Below, piece by piece: positions 35,743-47,468 of a DNA stretch of 64,000 nt (positions within the stretch are counted from its first letter, which is position 1; each line of letters begins with the position of its first letter). Position numbers and translations under genes: made by a program. The DNA comes from Mrakia gelida (lineage: Eukaryota; Basidiomycota; Tremellomycetes; Cystofilobasidiales; Mrakiaceae), in the NCBI GenBank assembly GCA_024345305.1, contig BRON01000006.1:620001-684000 (forward strand), given 5' to 3'. The notes beneath the pieces are model-generated. The model was not told the DNA's origin, did no database searches, and saw only the letters and a program-made list of their open reading frames with translations.

Positions 35743-38700
35743 ATGCCCAAGAGTCCGACTGCAACCAAGAGGAAGTCGCTTCCATCGACCTCCAACGATG
35801 GTCCTCCTCCTCCTCCACCACCACCCAAGCTCGCTTCCACCTCGCCGTCGTCGTCTTCCACCTCACCAAAGATCCCTACATCCTCCCCCAAACAACGTCC
35901 GACCTTCTTCAAGAAGTCTAAATCCTCATCTTCCCAACCTCCATCAGAACCCTCGCTTTCGTCCAAACCCGTAGCAGTCTCAGCTTCCTCCTCTCCACCA
36001 CCTCGCCCCTCCTCCTCGCTTCCACCGTCGGACACGTCTTCTTCCCCTCTCACCTCCAAACCATCCCTCTTCTCCTCTTACTCCTTCGCCTTCCCCACTT
36101 CAACCTCTACTTCCTCAGCATCGATCAACCTCCTGGATCAGCTCGGAGACGCAAGTCAACTCTTTCGTCGAGACTCAGGTCAGGCGGAATCGACCGAGGG
36201 AGAGATCAGGAAGCAGGAGAAGAACAAGACTGGTGGGAAGGATACGAAGGGAACCAGGACAGGCACGGAGAGGGAAGCCGCAGTACTGAAGGAGAGATCA
36301 GACAAAGCTCTAAAGGAGAAGGCTCTGCTCGCGAAACCAAAGAGGGAGGGAGCACCTTCAGCCGTACCACCGTCTACCTCCCCCTCTACGACAACGTCCA
36401 AACCTCCTCCATCGTCAGCGAAACCATCTCCTCCCAAGGCATCAACCTCTTGACCTCGTACGGAAGTCCCAGCATCGAGCAGCTCAGGATCGTCGCCAAA
36501 GAAGGATCCTCGTCGAGGAAAGCAGCAGTCCACGAACGTCGCGGTCCCTCTCCTCCAACCTTCTCCCCCTCCACAACCCTCCCTCGCGGCAACATCCTCG
36601 ACTCTACCACCTCTCGTACCTTCGACACCCTCTCCTCCCCTCGCTTCCTCTTTCTCACCTCCTTCCTCCCCATCCTCCGAGTCCGTTCCAACGCGTCCAA
36701 CCACCCCCGAACTTCCTGCTCTCGTCCCGGTGTCCAAGTCGATCTATCTCATCGCCGACGATCTTCGTAGGAAGGACAAGGAGTCGAAGGAACGTGGTGA
36801 GGCAGAAGCCGCCGAGATGGCCCTCAGGAGGGCTCGTGCGAATCAACCTCCACCACCTCCTCCTCCTCTCGCCGGCCCTTCCACTCAGATCAGAGCATCT
36901 CCTCCCTCTCCTTCGACCACGACGAGCAAACCTGCCGCTCTAGGACCTACCAACGGAGGATCATCGTCGTCGGTTTCGTCAGTCGCGTCGTCCACCACTC
37001 CCCTCACTCCTTCGGCTCCTCCGAGACACCTCACCTCCCACCCTCCGGTTCCTCTCGTCGCGTCAAACCACCCCTCCCTCTTCTCTGGATTCAAACCACC
37101 CATCTTCGCCATGAGTGCGAATCCCTACCCTCCTCAGCAACCTCCCAACCGAGCGAACCTCATCCCGCCTCCCGGCCAATTCGACGAGCCGTCGACGTCG
37201 AATCGGACTTACTCTCCCACCGGCGGTCCCGTCCCTTACTCGCTCATCCCCATGGATCCCAAGGGGAAAGGACGGGAGCTTCCTCGTGGTGGACCTCCGA
37301 ACGCATATCCTCCCTCGCAACAACAGCAGCAATTCCAACACCCGCAAGGAGGACCTCCCCGCTTCCAGCAGCAGCAGCAGCCCGGACGCGACTCGTTCTC
37401 TTCAGATCAACGGAGTCGACCACCACCACCACCTCCTCCTCAGATCTACGGATCTCGACCGGAACCACGACCTCCGGACAACTTCCCTCGTCTCGGACCA
37501 GCTCAACCCTACGGTCAGGATCCGCGTCGAGGTTTTGATGGACGCAATCAGCAGCAGCAGTACCAGAATCGTCTTCCTCCCTTCTACTCCAACGTTCAAC
37601 CTTCTCTCCCACCTGCCTCATCCATGCGCTTTCAACCACAACCCGTCCTTCCTCCAGGTCGCTTCCCTCCCTCGTCGTCGGCGTCGATCCCTCCATTCGC
37701 CTCCTCTTCGCGTCCCTTCCCTCCTTCCAACTCAACTCGTCCCTCTATCTCTCCAATCACCTCGTCGATCCCACTTCCTCTTCCTCCTCTACATCCTCTT
37801 CCTCCTCGTCCCTCCGACACCTTCAATCAGTCTCAGTCTCAGCCTCGTCCGGAACTCGAACGTCGGCGATCAGCACCCGTCGACGCGTCGAGACCTCCGT
37901 CACCTCCCTCCAACCCACTCGAGATCCCGATTGAAACGAACGGACACGATGGATCTCCACCTCCTACCAGCTCAATCCCATCTCCCACTCCCCCTCCTCG
38001 ATCCTTCCCTCCAACGTTTCTCGCTCCATCCAACCTGCCTCCCGGAACTCGAGCGACAGACTTCGTCCTTCAGGAGAAACCTTCCGGAACGACTCTTCAT
38101 CCTCGAAACTCTCGCTCAGGAGGAGGACCTTCCTCGCCCATCGCTCATCATCACGCTCGAACGACGGACGACCTCCATCAGCGACGAGCGCGAGAAGACC
38201 CTCGGTGGATCCCTCCTCTCCACAACCGATCTGGTCCCACCGCCGACGCGCTCGATGAGGAACTGGGGAGGATGGGGATTGGGAGGTTGACGAGTCGGAA
38301 GACGAATTTCACGGCCGAGTGTTACGTTCATGTGGGTTGCGCTCCCTTCTTCTCCCTCTTTTCTTCCTCGCGCACTTCCTGACCTCCTTCCAACCTTGCC
38401 TCCCACTTCTCTTTTTTTTCTTCTTTTTCTTCGCGACGCGACGATAGGTTGAATCCTCCTCTCCCTCCACCACCTCCCACCCGCTCAACTCCCCCATCTC
38501 CCCCTCCGACCTCCAAACCGTCTGCGAAATCCGCTTCGGTCCCATCGCGTCCCTCACCCTCGTTCTCCCTCACAAAACACGAGCCTTCCTCACCTTCGCC
38601 TCTGTCGGGTCCGCTCTTCGAGTCATGCTCGTCTCCCTCCCTCCCGAGGACGGAGGCGAAGGAGGAGCAGGGTTCGGAGATCAGAAGAGGTTCGTGTTCG

Positions 38701-39604
38701 AGCCGAGGAAGAGGATGCTCGTTGACCTATACCGAGATCGGGGAGTTGGGGACGGGGACAAGTATGGTGGAGTTGGAGGGATGAGAGAGCGGGAGGTTGA
38801 ACGGTTGAGGCTGGTTAGGGAGGAGGAGAAGGAGGGGAGAGGGGAGGTGGATGGGGGGAGAGGGTTGTGGATGCGGAGGAGGGAGGAGGAGGAGAGGAGG
38901 AGGGTTGAGGAGGGGGAGAGGGAGAAGGAGGAGGAACGGAGGAGGTGGGAGGAGTTGGTTTCGGAGCAGGAGGAGGGGATGGGGGGGATGGGGTGGAGGG
39001 AGGAGAGGGAACGGGAGAGGGATGAGAGGTTGGTTGGGGGGAAGGAGGATTTGGAGTGTCCGATGTGAGTTTGACCTTCCGACCTTTTCTTTCTTTTCTG
39101 TTCTCGCTTCGAGCTGAAAACCTTCGCTCGTGACTGACAGCACTCTTCTTTGTTCCTCGCTCGCTCTCTTAAGATGCCTCCAACTCCTGTGCGTTCCCTT
39201 TTCTCCTCCGTTCGAAAGGACGAAGACGCGTCGAACTCGCCTTCGCTCCTCTTCCCTCAAACTAACGCTCGTCCCATCCCTCCTCCTTTCCTCCTTCCCA
39301 TCAGCGCCAACCCTCACATCCTCGCCTGCTGCGGCCACACCCTCTGTCTTCGCTGCATCGAACAGGTCCTTCAAAGTCCTCCTCGAACGGTCAGTCGCAC
39401 TCCCTCCCATCTCTTCTCACTCCCTTCCCCTCCCTTCGTTTCTCCGCACCCCCCACTGACTTCCGTCTTCCGCTCGCTTTCCGCGACTTGCAGTGCCCCT
39501 GCTGCCGCGAACCCATCGGCAAACCCATCCCGAATCGACTCGCTGCGACCGCCGTCGAGTCGTTCGTGCAGAGGAGTTTGATCGCTTTTGACAGGGAGGG
39601 TTGA
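35743..39604 (+). CDS. Large RING-finger protein with an RRM-like segment
   Basis: Predicted E3 ubiquitin ligase of about 1115 aa. Exons 35743-36413, 36483-38331, 38448-39064, 39174-39188 (15 nt), 39305-39389, 39494-39604. The first 760 aa are Ser/Pro/Gln-rich and disordered, with one charged helix (YLIADDLRRKDKESKERG). Exon 3 opens with an RRM-like fold (LQTVCEIRFGPIASLTLVL then TRAFLTFASVGSALRVML), then a very charged Arg/Glu coiled region. The C-terminal RING is assembled from four exons: CPIC, then CCGHTLCLRC, then CPCCREPIG. Intron 36414-36482 (69 nt) is inferred because the frame resumes unchanged after a TGA at 36451-36453. The target is unknown. The N-terminal part could be a separate gene, but the phases join throughout. 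Confidence 0.72.
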
Positions 39605-39921
39605 TCTTCGCTATCTGTTTGTCTTGGGTTATCTACATAGCTTCGCCATCTTCGTACTCGTCGTGCTGTGCTTTGCTTGCCGTTCGCTTTGTCTCTCTCT
39701 TTGATGTGATCGATCCCTTAAGGGTTTGGACGCGTGAAAGGACGAACGAGCGAGCGAGTTCCTCGCTCGTTAGTGGACCGATTGAGAGCCATGCATAAAG
39801 AAGAGATGAAGAGACCAAGAAAGAGCGGGAAAGAGAGAGGTGATACGACAACAAAGAGATTGATACAGAGTGTGTGAGAGAGAGAGAGATCTAAGTGGAG
39901 AGAGCCGTTTCAATTCGTTCG
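39605..39921. other. Convergent intergenic region
   Basis: Tail-to-tail gap of 317 bp between the RING gene and CUL3; 3' UTRs only. Confidence 0.35.
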
Positions 39922-42900
39922 TCAAGCCTGGAAAGATAGAGGAGAGGTGAACTCGAGGTCAGCATCGAGCGCCAGGGACGAACGACGAGAGAAAGTACAG
40001 TCGAAGAAGAGACGAACGAGGTAGGTGTAGGTCTTCATGTCGAGGCCTCGTTCGAGGTACTCTCGCTAATGAGGAAGAAAGCCAGTACAACGGGTTCGAA
40101 GGGGTCAGCGAACGCGTCGAAGCACGACGAACGAACGAAACGAAGGTGGGTTGAGTGGGGATTGGGTAGCGAGAAGACGGAGAAACGAGACACTCACATC
40201 TATCAGAGCCTCGATCCTCTTCTTGATCATACTCGGCGTAGGCTGGAACCGTCCAGCGAGCTGTCTCGTCACCTCGTGCATCAACTCGATGTGCGACATG
40301 GTCTTCGCCGACTTAAGGATCCGAACGATGCAGGCCTGAGCGAAACCGAACCGAACCAGAAGAAACCAGTCAGCTCGGGACTCGCAGGTGGGCTCGTCTA
40401 AAGCGAGGGAAAGAGGGGAAGGAAGGAAGGAAGGAAGGAAGGAAAGGAAGGTCTCGAAGACGAACCTCAGCCAAATGCCTCCTCTCCTCATCGACCCTCT
40501 CGACCGTCTCGGACCTCTCCTCTCCAGTCTCCACCCGATTCGCGACCATGGCGATCTTGATCTTCGCGAGAGGAGCGGTGAAGCCATCGTTGAAAGCGAA
40601 CGAGTCCGAGGGGGCGACTTCTCTCGACTTAGGGTACTTGGTGAGGATTCGATACTTCCCGCACGCGAGGGATTGGAGGGTTCGAGTGAGGTCGGCTGGT
40701 GGGATTTGAGTCGATGTCGAGATGTCCTGAGAGGTCGAATGCACACAAGAGAGAGTCAGCTGGGCTCGAGGGAGATTCGTCGAGGAAGTCGTCGCGTCGT
40801 CAAAAACTCACCTCGTAACTCAACTCCTCCGCCTCCTCCAGCTCGTCAAACAACATCAACACGATCAGAGCGTACGTCGAGACGTTCAACTCGTGCGACC
40901 TCGTCTTGAACCTCGCCTTGACGTCTGCTGTTCCTTGATTCGGCTGCCAGGTCAACCGACGACCGTTGTGCCGCGAGAGGTAGAAGGATTCGAAGTCGAC
41001 GCAGGCCTGCTTGAGGAGAGGAGGGATGATGGTTCCTGCTGGGATGGCGTTGCCTGGCCAGAAGGTCGAGGTGAGGACGTTGACGGAGAGTTCGAAGAGA
41101 GGGACCTGCGAAGGAGAGCGAGCGGAGATGATCAGCGACCCGTTCGAAGAGACACGCGAGAGCAGGAGGGATGGGGACGAACTGTGGTCTTGGCGAGATG
41201 AGACTTGAAAGCAGTCATGGTGTCGGAGGAGACTCGCATGTCGTTGAACATTCCCTCGAGCTTCTGAGTGAATTGGTAGCCACTGCGATTCGCGAGGGAA
41301 ACGAAGGAAGGAGGAGTTGTCAGTTTAGAGCTCGACTTCGAAAGCTTCGAGGGAGAAAGACGACACGAACCACTCGATCTGGAAGATCGAATCAAATATA
41401 ACCCTGGTCAGCGAAAGGAACACTCGAAGCGTCGACGAGCGGACAAGGACCAAACTCACCTTCAGCTTCGCAACCATCCCTCGCTCAGCATCGTCCGAAA
41501 CACTCCGACCTTGGATCAACCGCTTCCCGAGATGACTCTTGTAGTACCGTTCGAAGACGTCCTTGTCCGTCAGGAACCTGAAGAGCGTGATGGTCTTGTC
41601 GAGCACGACCTGCGCGAATGTTCGAGCACGATGAAAGAAGAGTCAGGTTCGACGCGACGAGGAAGGAGGTGAGACGAGAGAGGGACGAGAGACGGACGTC
41701 GACTTCCTCCTCAGTTTTCTGTGAGCAAAAAGGGGGTGAAGAGTGGTTAGTACGAGAACGAAGGGACGGAGAGACGAGGGCAGAGGAAGAGGGAGAGAGA
41801 GACGCGACGACGAACCCCTTTCAATCCCTTCTTCAAGTTCTCGTCGATGAACAGGGAGATGTACTCTGCCGATTTCGGGTTGGCGTTGACGAACGATTCG
41901 AAAGCCTGTATTCCAATCGAACCGAAAGGATCAGTTTGAGCTCGTCGAACCTTCGACGAGGGAAGGGAAAAGAGCACGCGACTCGACTCGCCTCGTTGAT
42001 AGCAGTCTGAACCGTCTTATCCCCACTGAACGCCTCCCTCAAGATCTTATCGAACTTGTCCTTCAGATCCAGCACCTCCTGCACCCACCTCAAAGCAGAC
42101 TGCAAAGCTCCAGCCGCACTCGCCCCTCCAGCGGCACCACCCCCAGCAGCTCCCTCCTTCCCCTTTCCCTTCCCCTTGGGATCCTTCTCGCCTCCTCCCT
42201 CCTGCCCGGCTCCAGCTCCTCCCGTCGACGATCCAGCTGCTCCCGACGACGGTCCAGGTCCAGGTGGAGGTGGAGGAGGTGGAAAAGGAGGTCCATCCTG
42301 GAATCCCTCGTTGATCTTCTCGCCTCGCTCCTTGACGCTCTCCTTCATCGCCTTCTTCAACTCCTTCATCCCCAGCGGCACCTTCCCAAACACTCTATAC
42401 AGTCTCGCGAGATCGTCCATCCGATCCGAATCGAGCATGGAGACGAGTCCCGATCCAGGCATGGTGAGAATCGAACGAAGATGAGCGGTGATGAGGTTGT
42501 CCTGGAGGTGTTTTTGAAGGGAAGCCGAGGTTTGGGAGGAGAGGTAGTGTTGAGCTCGAGCGGCTTCTTCTTCAAGGCGACGTTCGACCTGGTGCGAGTG
42601 CGAGAGAACGGAAAGAGAAGGGTCAGCTCGAGCAAATAAACAGCAGACCGGGCTCGAACGAGTCGAAAACGCACCTTCTTCAAGTACACTCCCGCCTCAC
42701 AATCCTCCACCAACCTCTCCCCTTCCTCCTTGTAAAACTCGCCCGTCCAACTGAGGAAGACCTTCTCGAAATCCGTATCGTACACAGTCGGTCCTCCTTC
42801 CTTCTCCCTCAGGCTGAGGAGGATATCGATGGCGTCCCGCATAGCTGAGCGGTTGATGACTTCTCCGTCGCGTTCGAGCTTGATTTGGGAGAGGAGGGTG

Positions 42901-44072
42901 GAGATGAGTTGGTTGTGGATGGGATGGAGGGAGGAACGGATGATGCGTTTGAGGAAGAGGGTGAGACCGACGTCGTAGACGAGAGGAACTTTGGCGGAGG
43001 GGGTGTAGGTTTTGTCCTGGAGTGAGATAGAGGAGGAGGGAAGGGAGGGGAGGGAAGGGAAGGTCAGCTTGAGCTTCGAGTCGAGCTCGTCGTTGCGCTC
43101 GATTCCAGCCCAAGATCCCGAACCAAGCAAGGTTCAGACTAACCATATACTTCAGGACGTCTCTGAGCTTGGACATGATACTGAGATGATCGTCCCAAAC
43201 TCCCTTGATGGCCTTGAGGAAGAGCTCTCCTTCGACTCCTCGTTCGAGGGAAGACATGGCCGCTCCTCCTCCTCCTCCTCCGTTGCTGGTCCCACTCCCT
43301 GAAGCGACTCCGAGTTCGAGGGTGGTGGTTGAAGCTGAAGATGGGTTGGAGGGTGCTGATATCGCTGAGGCTGATAAGACTGCTGCTGAACGAGGGAAGG
43401 TAGGGACGATGATGGACGAGGCTTGTTGATCGAGGTGAAGGCTAACGAGCTCGCCCACTCCGTCGTAGAGGAATTCGCCCTGAGACAAGGGGAAGGAGAG
43501 ACAGTTAGCAGGTGCATTTGATGGCAGATAACAAAAGATAGTAAAGGATTACCTTCTTGAACAAGACCATGTTGTAAGCGTATCTGTAGTTCTCCTCGTA
43601 GGAGAGGAGGTTGGAGTGATGGTTCTGGATCTCTCGGATCGACGACTTGAGCTTCCGCCACGTCTCAGCTTGATCAAAATCGTTGGCGGACTGTAACAAG
43701 AATACAAAGGGTTAGAAGCGAGTCTAATGACTGTTAGAGACTGAGATGCTAAAGAGAAGCTCACCTTCGACTTTGGTGGTCTCTGAAGGAAGGGAGGGAA
43801 GGGAAGCGACGGGTCAGCTCGGATGGATGGCGAGCTGCTCCTAAGGAAGAGAAGGAGAGAGACTTACAATTTTCCCTTTAGGCTTCTTACCGAAGCTTGA
43901 GGAACCTCCTGATGATATGGAAGACGAGAAGAGAGGCGGGCAGAGGAGGAGGGAAGGGAAGGGAAGGGAAGGTGGAGGTGGTCAGCTTGGTTCGTTCGTT
44001 CTTCGTTTCGTTGGTGGCGAACGAAAGGATCTCTTCGAAGGGAAGAAGAGCTTCTAGGGACTCACCCATCAT
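39922..44072 (-). CDS. CUL3: Cullin-3, scaffold of CRL3 ubiquitin ligases
   Basis: Exons: 44072-44066 (7 nt, ATGATGG), 43908-43868, 43782-43765, 43690-43553, 43479-43144, 43016-42675, 42588-41992, 41905-41816, 41718-41698, 41609-41460, 41378-41371 (8 nt), 41282-41183, 41105-40812, 40726-40466, 40335-40198, 40065-40018, 39927-39922 (864 aa). The N-terminal segment (FGKKPKGKIRPPKSK) and BTB-binding helices (NLLSYEENYRYAYNMVLFKK) fit CUL3. The cullin-homology core shows ERYYKSHLGKRLI and SVSDDAERGMVAKLKIECGY. The neddylation region has MIKKRIEALIDREYLER, with the modified Lys among its lysines, and the family ending YLA. A Pro/Gly-rich insert of about 65 residues sits after KINEGFQDG. The intron after exon 7 begins GCGAGT. 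Substrate adaptors would be BTB proteins; Rbx1 binds the C-terminal domain. Confidence 0.94.
40417..40445 (+). repeat. (GGAA)n microsatellite in a CUL3 intron
   Basis: About six GGAA units in the intron between exons 40726-40466 and 40335-40198. Confidence 0.6.
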
Positions 44073-44438
44073 GATGAGAGAATGCTAAAGAAGTGGAAGG
44101 TCGAAGGGTAGGGGTGGCACAGGGGGCTGGGAACGAGAGGAGGAAGGGAGAAGGGAGAGGGAAGGAAGGAGGGAGGAGATGATCGTGGCTGGAAAGTCAG
44201 GAGCGAGGCGAGACCCTCGTTCGTTTCGACCGACCGCGTTCTTTTCCAGATATATACATCCTCGCATCTCAGACTCAGAATGATCTCTAGAGGCCCAAGT
44301 TGTCAATAGTTCTTTTTGAATCGGAAGCTGACTGAGCGTCGAGGCTTGAAAGAGCGCAAGGGAAGGAAGGGATTCGAGAGTTGACCTTCGCCTGCCACCA
44401 TCTCCTCCTTCCCTCTCCCTCTCCTTCCTCCCTAAAAG
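44073..44438. promoter_or_regulatory. Divergent promoter region, CUL3 / F-box-like ORF
   Basis: 366 bp between the two ATGs. A TATA-like ATATATAC occurs near 44249-44256. No upstream exon for the F-box-like ORF could be found here. Confidence 0.35.
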
Positions 44439-45485
44439 ATGACCATCCCTTAACTCCCTTCCGACATCCTCTCCGAGGTCTTCACCCACTTCTTCGAATC
44501 GATCCAAGTTCCAGCCAAAGGATCTTCTTCCCTCCTCCTCGTCTCGAAGTCCATCCGAACGCTCGCTCTCCGCTTCTTCTGGAGGTCCCTCACCATCCAT
44601 CGTCCCTCCGACTTCGTCTCCCTCTTCGACCCCAAGGTCGGTCTCCTCCACGTCAAGGGAAAGGTCGGGAAGCAGCGTCGAGAGTGGGTCAGGGAGCTCT
44701 CTATCGGTAACGGAGCAGCCGTCCCTTACGATCTCGTCAAAGTCGAGAAGGCTTGCACGAGCAAGAAGGGAATCGACCCAGACAAGGGAAGAGAGCTGCA
44801 GGTCAAGCTCAAACCTGCCAAGCTTCCCAACCTTCGATACCTCTCTCTCGGAACGGTCAATTACCTCAGTCCAGGAGCGGACGCAAAGGATCCTTCGTAC
44901 GACAACCTCGTCGACAGGATCGAAGCGAGGGACGAGGAGGAGTGGCAGCAGAGGAGGAAGAGACTCCCCAAGGCTGAGGGCGACGATATCGAACAAGGTA
45001 GAGGAGAGTGTGGGTTTGGAGAGATCTTGTCGACCTGTTACGGAGGATTCTTTGGGCACCTAGCAGACAGGAACAACGAGATCGTCGGATCCCTCCTCAC
45101 GTCGTCCCTCGTCGGAGATCAGCTCACGGACGTTCATCTTCCCTTCGGTCCTGTCTTCGGATGGGATCGATACTCCACATCGAACGCGCTCGCGAAGGAC
45201 ACCAGGATCCCTACGAACCTCTCACAGTCGAAGAACCTCGTCGTTACCCTTCACCCTCCCACTGGCTACTGCTACCACTCCTTCGACGTCCTTCGAACCG
45301 CTCAGATCCTCGCGTCCCAGATCGGAGCGAAGGCTCGAGTCAGGATGGAGAAGATGCGAGAGTCGGAGAGGAATCGACTCGTTCAGGCTATCGAGAAGAC
45401 GGACAGGAAGGAGTTGGAGATGCTCGCTTCGTGGGAGTTCGTCGAGGACGATGGGTCGCTCTCTCCTCTCGTCCCTTCGCTCTGA
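44439..45485 (+). pseudogene. F-box-like ORF with in-frame stop after codon 4
   Basis: From 44454 to 45485 an intact frame of 343 codons encodes an F-box-like protein: LPSDILSEVFTHFF, SSLLLVSKSIRTLALRFFW, then an orphan C-terminal region (LPNLRYLSLG, YGGFFGHLADRNNE, ARVRMEKMRESERNRL). The only in-frame ATG ahead of the F-box (44439) is followed by ACC ATC CCT and then TAA at 44451-44453. No splice acceptor between TAA and the F-box could skip it, and the next in-frame Met lies deep in the protein. Codon usage downstream is undisturbed, so any lesion is recent; alternatives are readthrough, non-AUG initiation or a sequence error. Overall plan resembles the other F-box-like gene here (16139-17317). 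Confidence 0.65.
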
Positions 45486-45905
45486 GGGATGGTGAGTCCT
45501 GTTCTCCTCCTCGACCGTCTAACTCGAGCGATCACCGACTCTGCTTTCCTCTTCTCCTCCAGAAACCACTCTTGCACCTCGAAACGACCGGCGAGTCGCG
45601 ACTTCCATCTCCTCGCTCGACGCGTCGTCCCTCGCCCAAACCTACGCATTTCAGTCCCTTCTTTTTACGATCAAGCTCTCGGCGTCTCTCTCTCACACTC
45701 TCTTTACTTCCTCCACACTCTGTACGACTCTCCCATGCCAGTTTTTCTTCCTTCCTTCTGCTCGCGATGACGTCGGACGCCTGCGCGAATCTCCCTCCCT
45801 CATCACCCCCTCCTCGGATGGAAAGCAGTCTGACCTCTCACCCTCACCCTCTTTCAGCCCAACTCAACTCATCTTAACTCAACCCTTCTCGCTCCAACCT
45901 CAACC

Positions 45906-46780
45906 ATGTTCAGACTGTCCCTCTCCGCTCTCCCTCGACAGGCCGTCGCTACTCGCTCTTTCGCTTCCTCCTCGTTCGTTCCGATCTCCCTGCTCTTTCC
46001 CTTCTTCCCTTCCCCGATCTGACCTTCCTCCCTTCCCCTTTTACTCCCCAGCCGACTCCTCGCCTCTGCTCCTCACGCCAACGATCCCGAGGTGCTCTCA
46101 AAGGAGAAGGCTCGAAACCTGCACGGAGTCAAGAAGGGGTCAGTCAGCTCATCATCTGCTTTCCCTCCCTCCCATCACCTCTCCTCCCTTTCCCTTCCCT
46201 CGTCCTGTGGCTGACCCTCGCTCTTCGCTTCTCGCCTCTTCCCCACGCATCACAGAGACCCCAACTGGAACGAGAAGCTCGCTGTTCGTTCTCGCCTCCT
46301 CCCTCCGTTCTGCGATCTCGCTCGACCTCTCTCAAGCTGACTTTCGCCTCCCCTCCTTTTCTTGCTTCGTTCAGAGCGACTCCGAAGCCTCCATCAAAGC
46401 CGACCAGCACGACGACAAGTCTCCCGAGCAGCTGCAGAAGGAGACTGCTTACAAGGCTCACCAGCACCACGGAGAGGGAGGATCGACAGCCAGTGAGTCC
46501 CCTTCATCGTCATCATCATGCGTCGGACCTTCGAGGAAGGAGGGAGGTGGAGGTTTGGGTTGTTTCGTTTCGAGGCCATCTCATTCGCTGACCTTTTCTC
46601 GTTTGTTTCTTCCAGGCAAGAATGCTCCTGAGCCTCACCCTACTGGATCGGAGGAGGCTGTGGTACGTTCCCCTCATGAAGAGATGGTCGGCGGTCGAGT
46701 TCGTTCGTTCGAGGGCTGACTTTCGCTTTGCGTTTGGTTGACGAGAACAGAAGGCTGATCAGCACGTCGGGAAGCCTTAG
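45906..46780 (+). CDS. Small predicted mitochondrial protein, unknown function
   Basis: Exons 45906-45973, 46052-46138, 46256-46283, 46375-46492, 46616-46662, 46751-46780 (125 aa); all phases join. The N-terminus MFRLSLSALPRQAVATRSFA is Arg/Ser-rich and amphipathic, like a mitochondrial presequence. The mature part is hydrophilic, with repeated short motifs: KADQHDDKS and a second KADQHVGKP, plus YKAHQHHGEGG. No enzyme motif and no membrane segment. Family not recognised; such small His/Asp/Lys-rich proteins occur widely in fungi, but I cannot name this one. The targeting call is an inference. Confidence 0.65.
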
Positions 46781-47468
46781 ATAGAGGGGAAGGAGAACAA
46801 GATATGGTGTTATTGAATCGCATGGACTTTGAACTCGTCTTGTCGTTTTGCTGGAAAGAGAGATGGGAGGAGGGCAGGGGCGAGGTGAGCTCGACTGTCG
46901 GCTCGACCCCCTCCTCTCGTTATCCGAGGAAAAGGATCTCGCCCAAGCGATGCTCGTGAACGCTGCTCGGATGAGTTTGTGTGAGCCAGTGCTGGCTCCG
47001 TGCGGGAGATTGCTCGTCGTCAAAACAAGAAATGAAGAGGAGACGAGCGTGACGCGTCGTCGAACCGAGTCCATCACTGTAGGGAGACTAACGGAGCATG
47101 AGAGAAGCCGATGAGTACCTCGGCTCTCGTGATATTCCTATAGCGCCGTCTCGACACAAGTTGGGTAAAGCTCTCGATCTCGAAAGGGAAGAAGGATAGT
47201 AAGAAGACCGCGTCGCGAACGACCGGAGACTCGACGCGTCTTTCCGCTCGTCTAACAAGAGCACCTTCCCTCGAATATGTGCAACAACAAAACGAGGAGA
47301 TCTTATCAGCCATACCGGGCGAGATAATGTCACCAAACCGACGCTTGAGAATAGATGTAGGAGCTGCGGCGGTCGAAACTTAGTAGCCCGAGAACCTTTC
47401 GCTTCCCTCTCTCCTGCCTCCAACCATCACCACCACTCCTCGCAATCCTCATCCAAACGAGTCCTGCT
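46781..47468. other. Intergenic region
   Basis: 688 bp with two GACGCGTC copies (near 47050 and 47233). Minus-strand ORFs here show no domain or splice logic. Presumably 3' UTR plus FMN reductase promoter. Confidence 0.4.

Noticed and set aside
39174..39188. ATG at 39174 as the start of a separate RING gene
   Set aside because: These bases are the 15-nt exon that completes CPIC of the RING in a different frame; using the ATG loses the first zinc pair.
44085..45059. 324-codon minus-strand ORF
   Set aside because: Antisense shadow of the F-box-like ORF, with Arg/Glu/Leu-rich composition and no motif.
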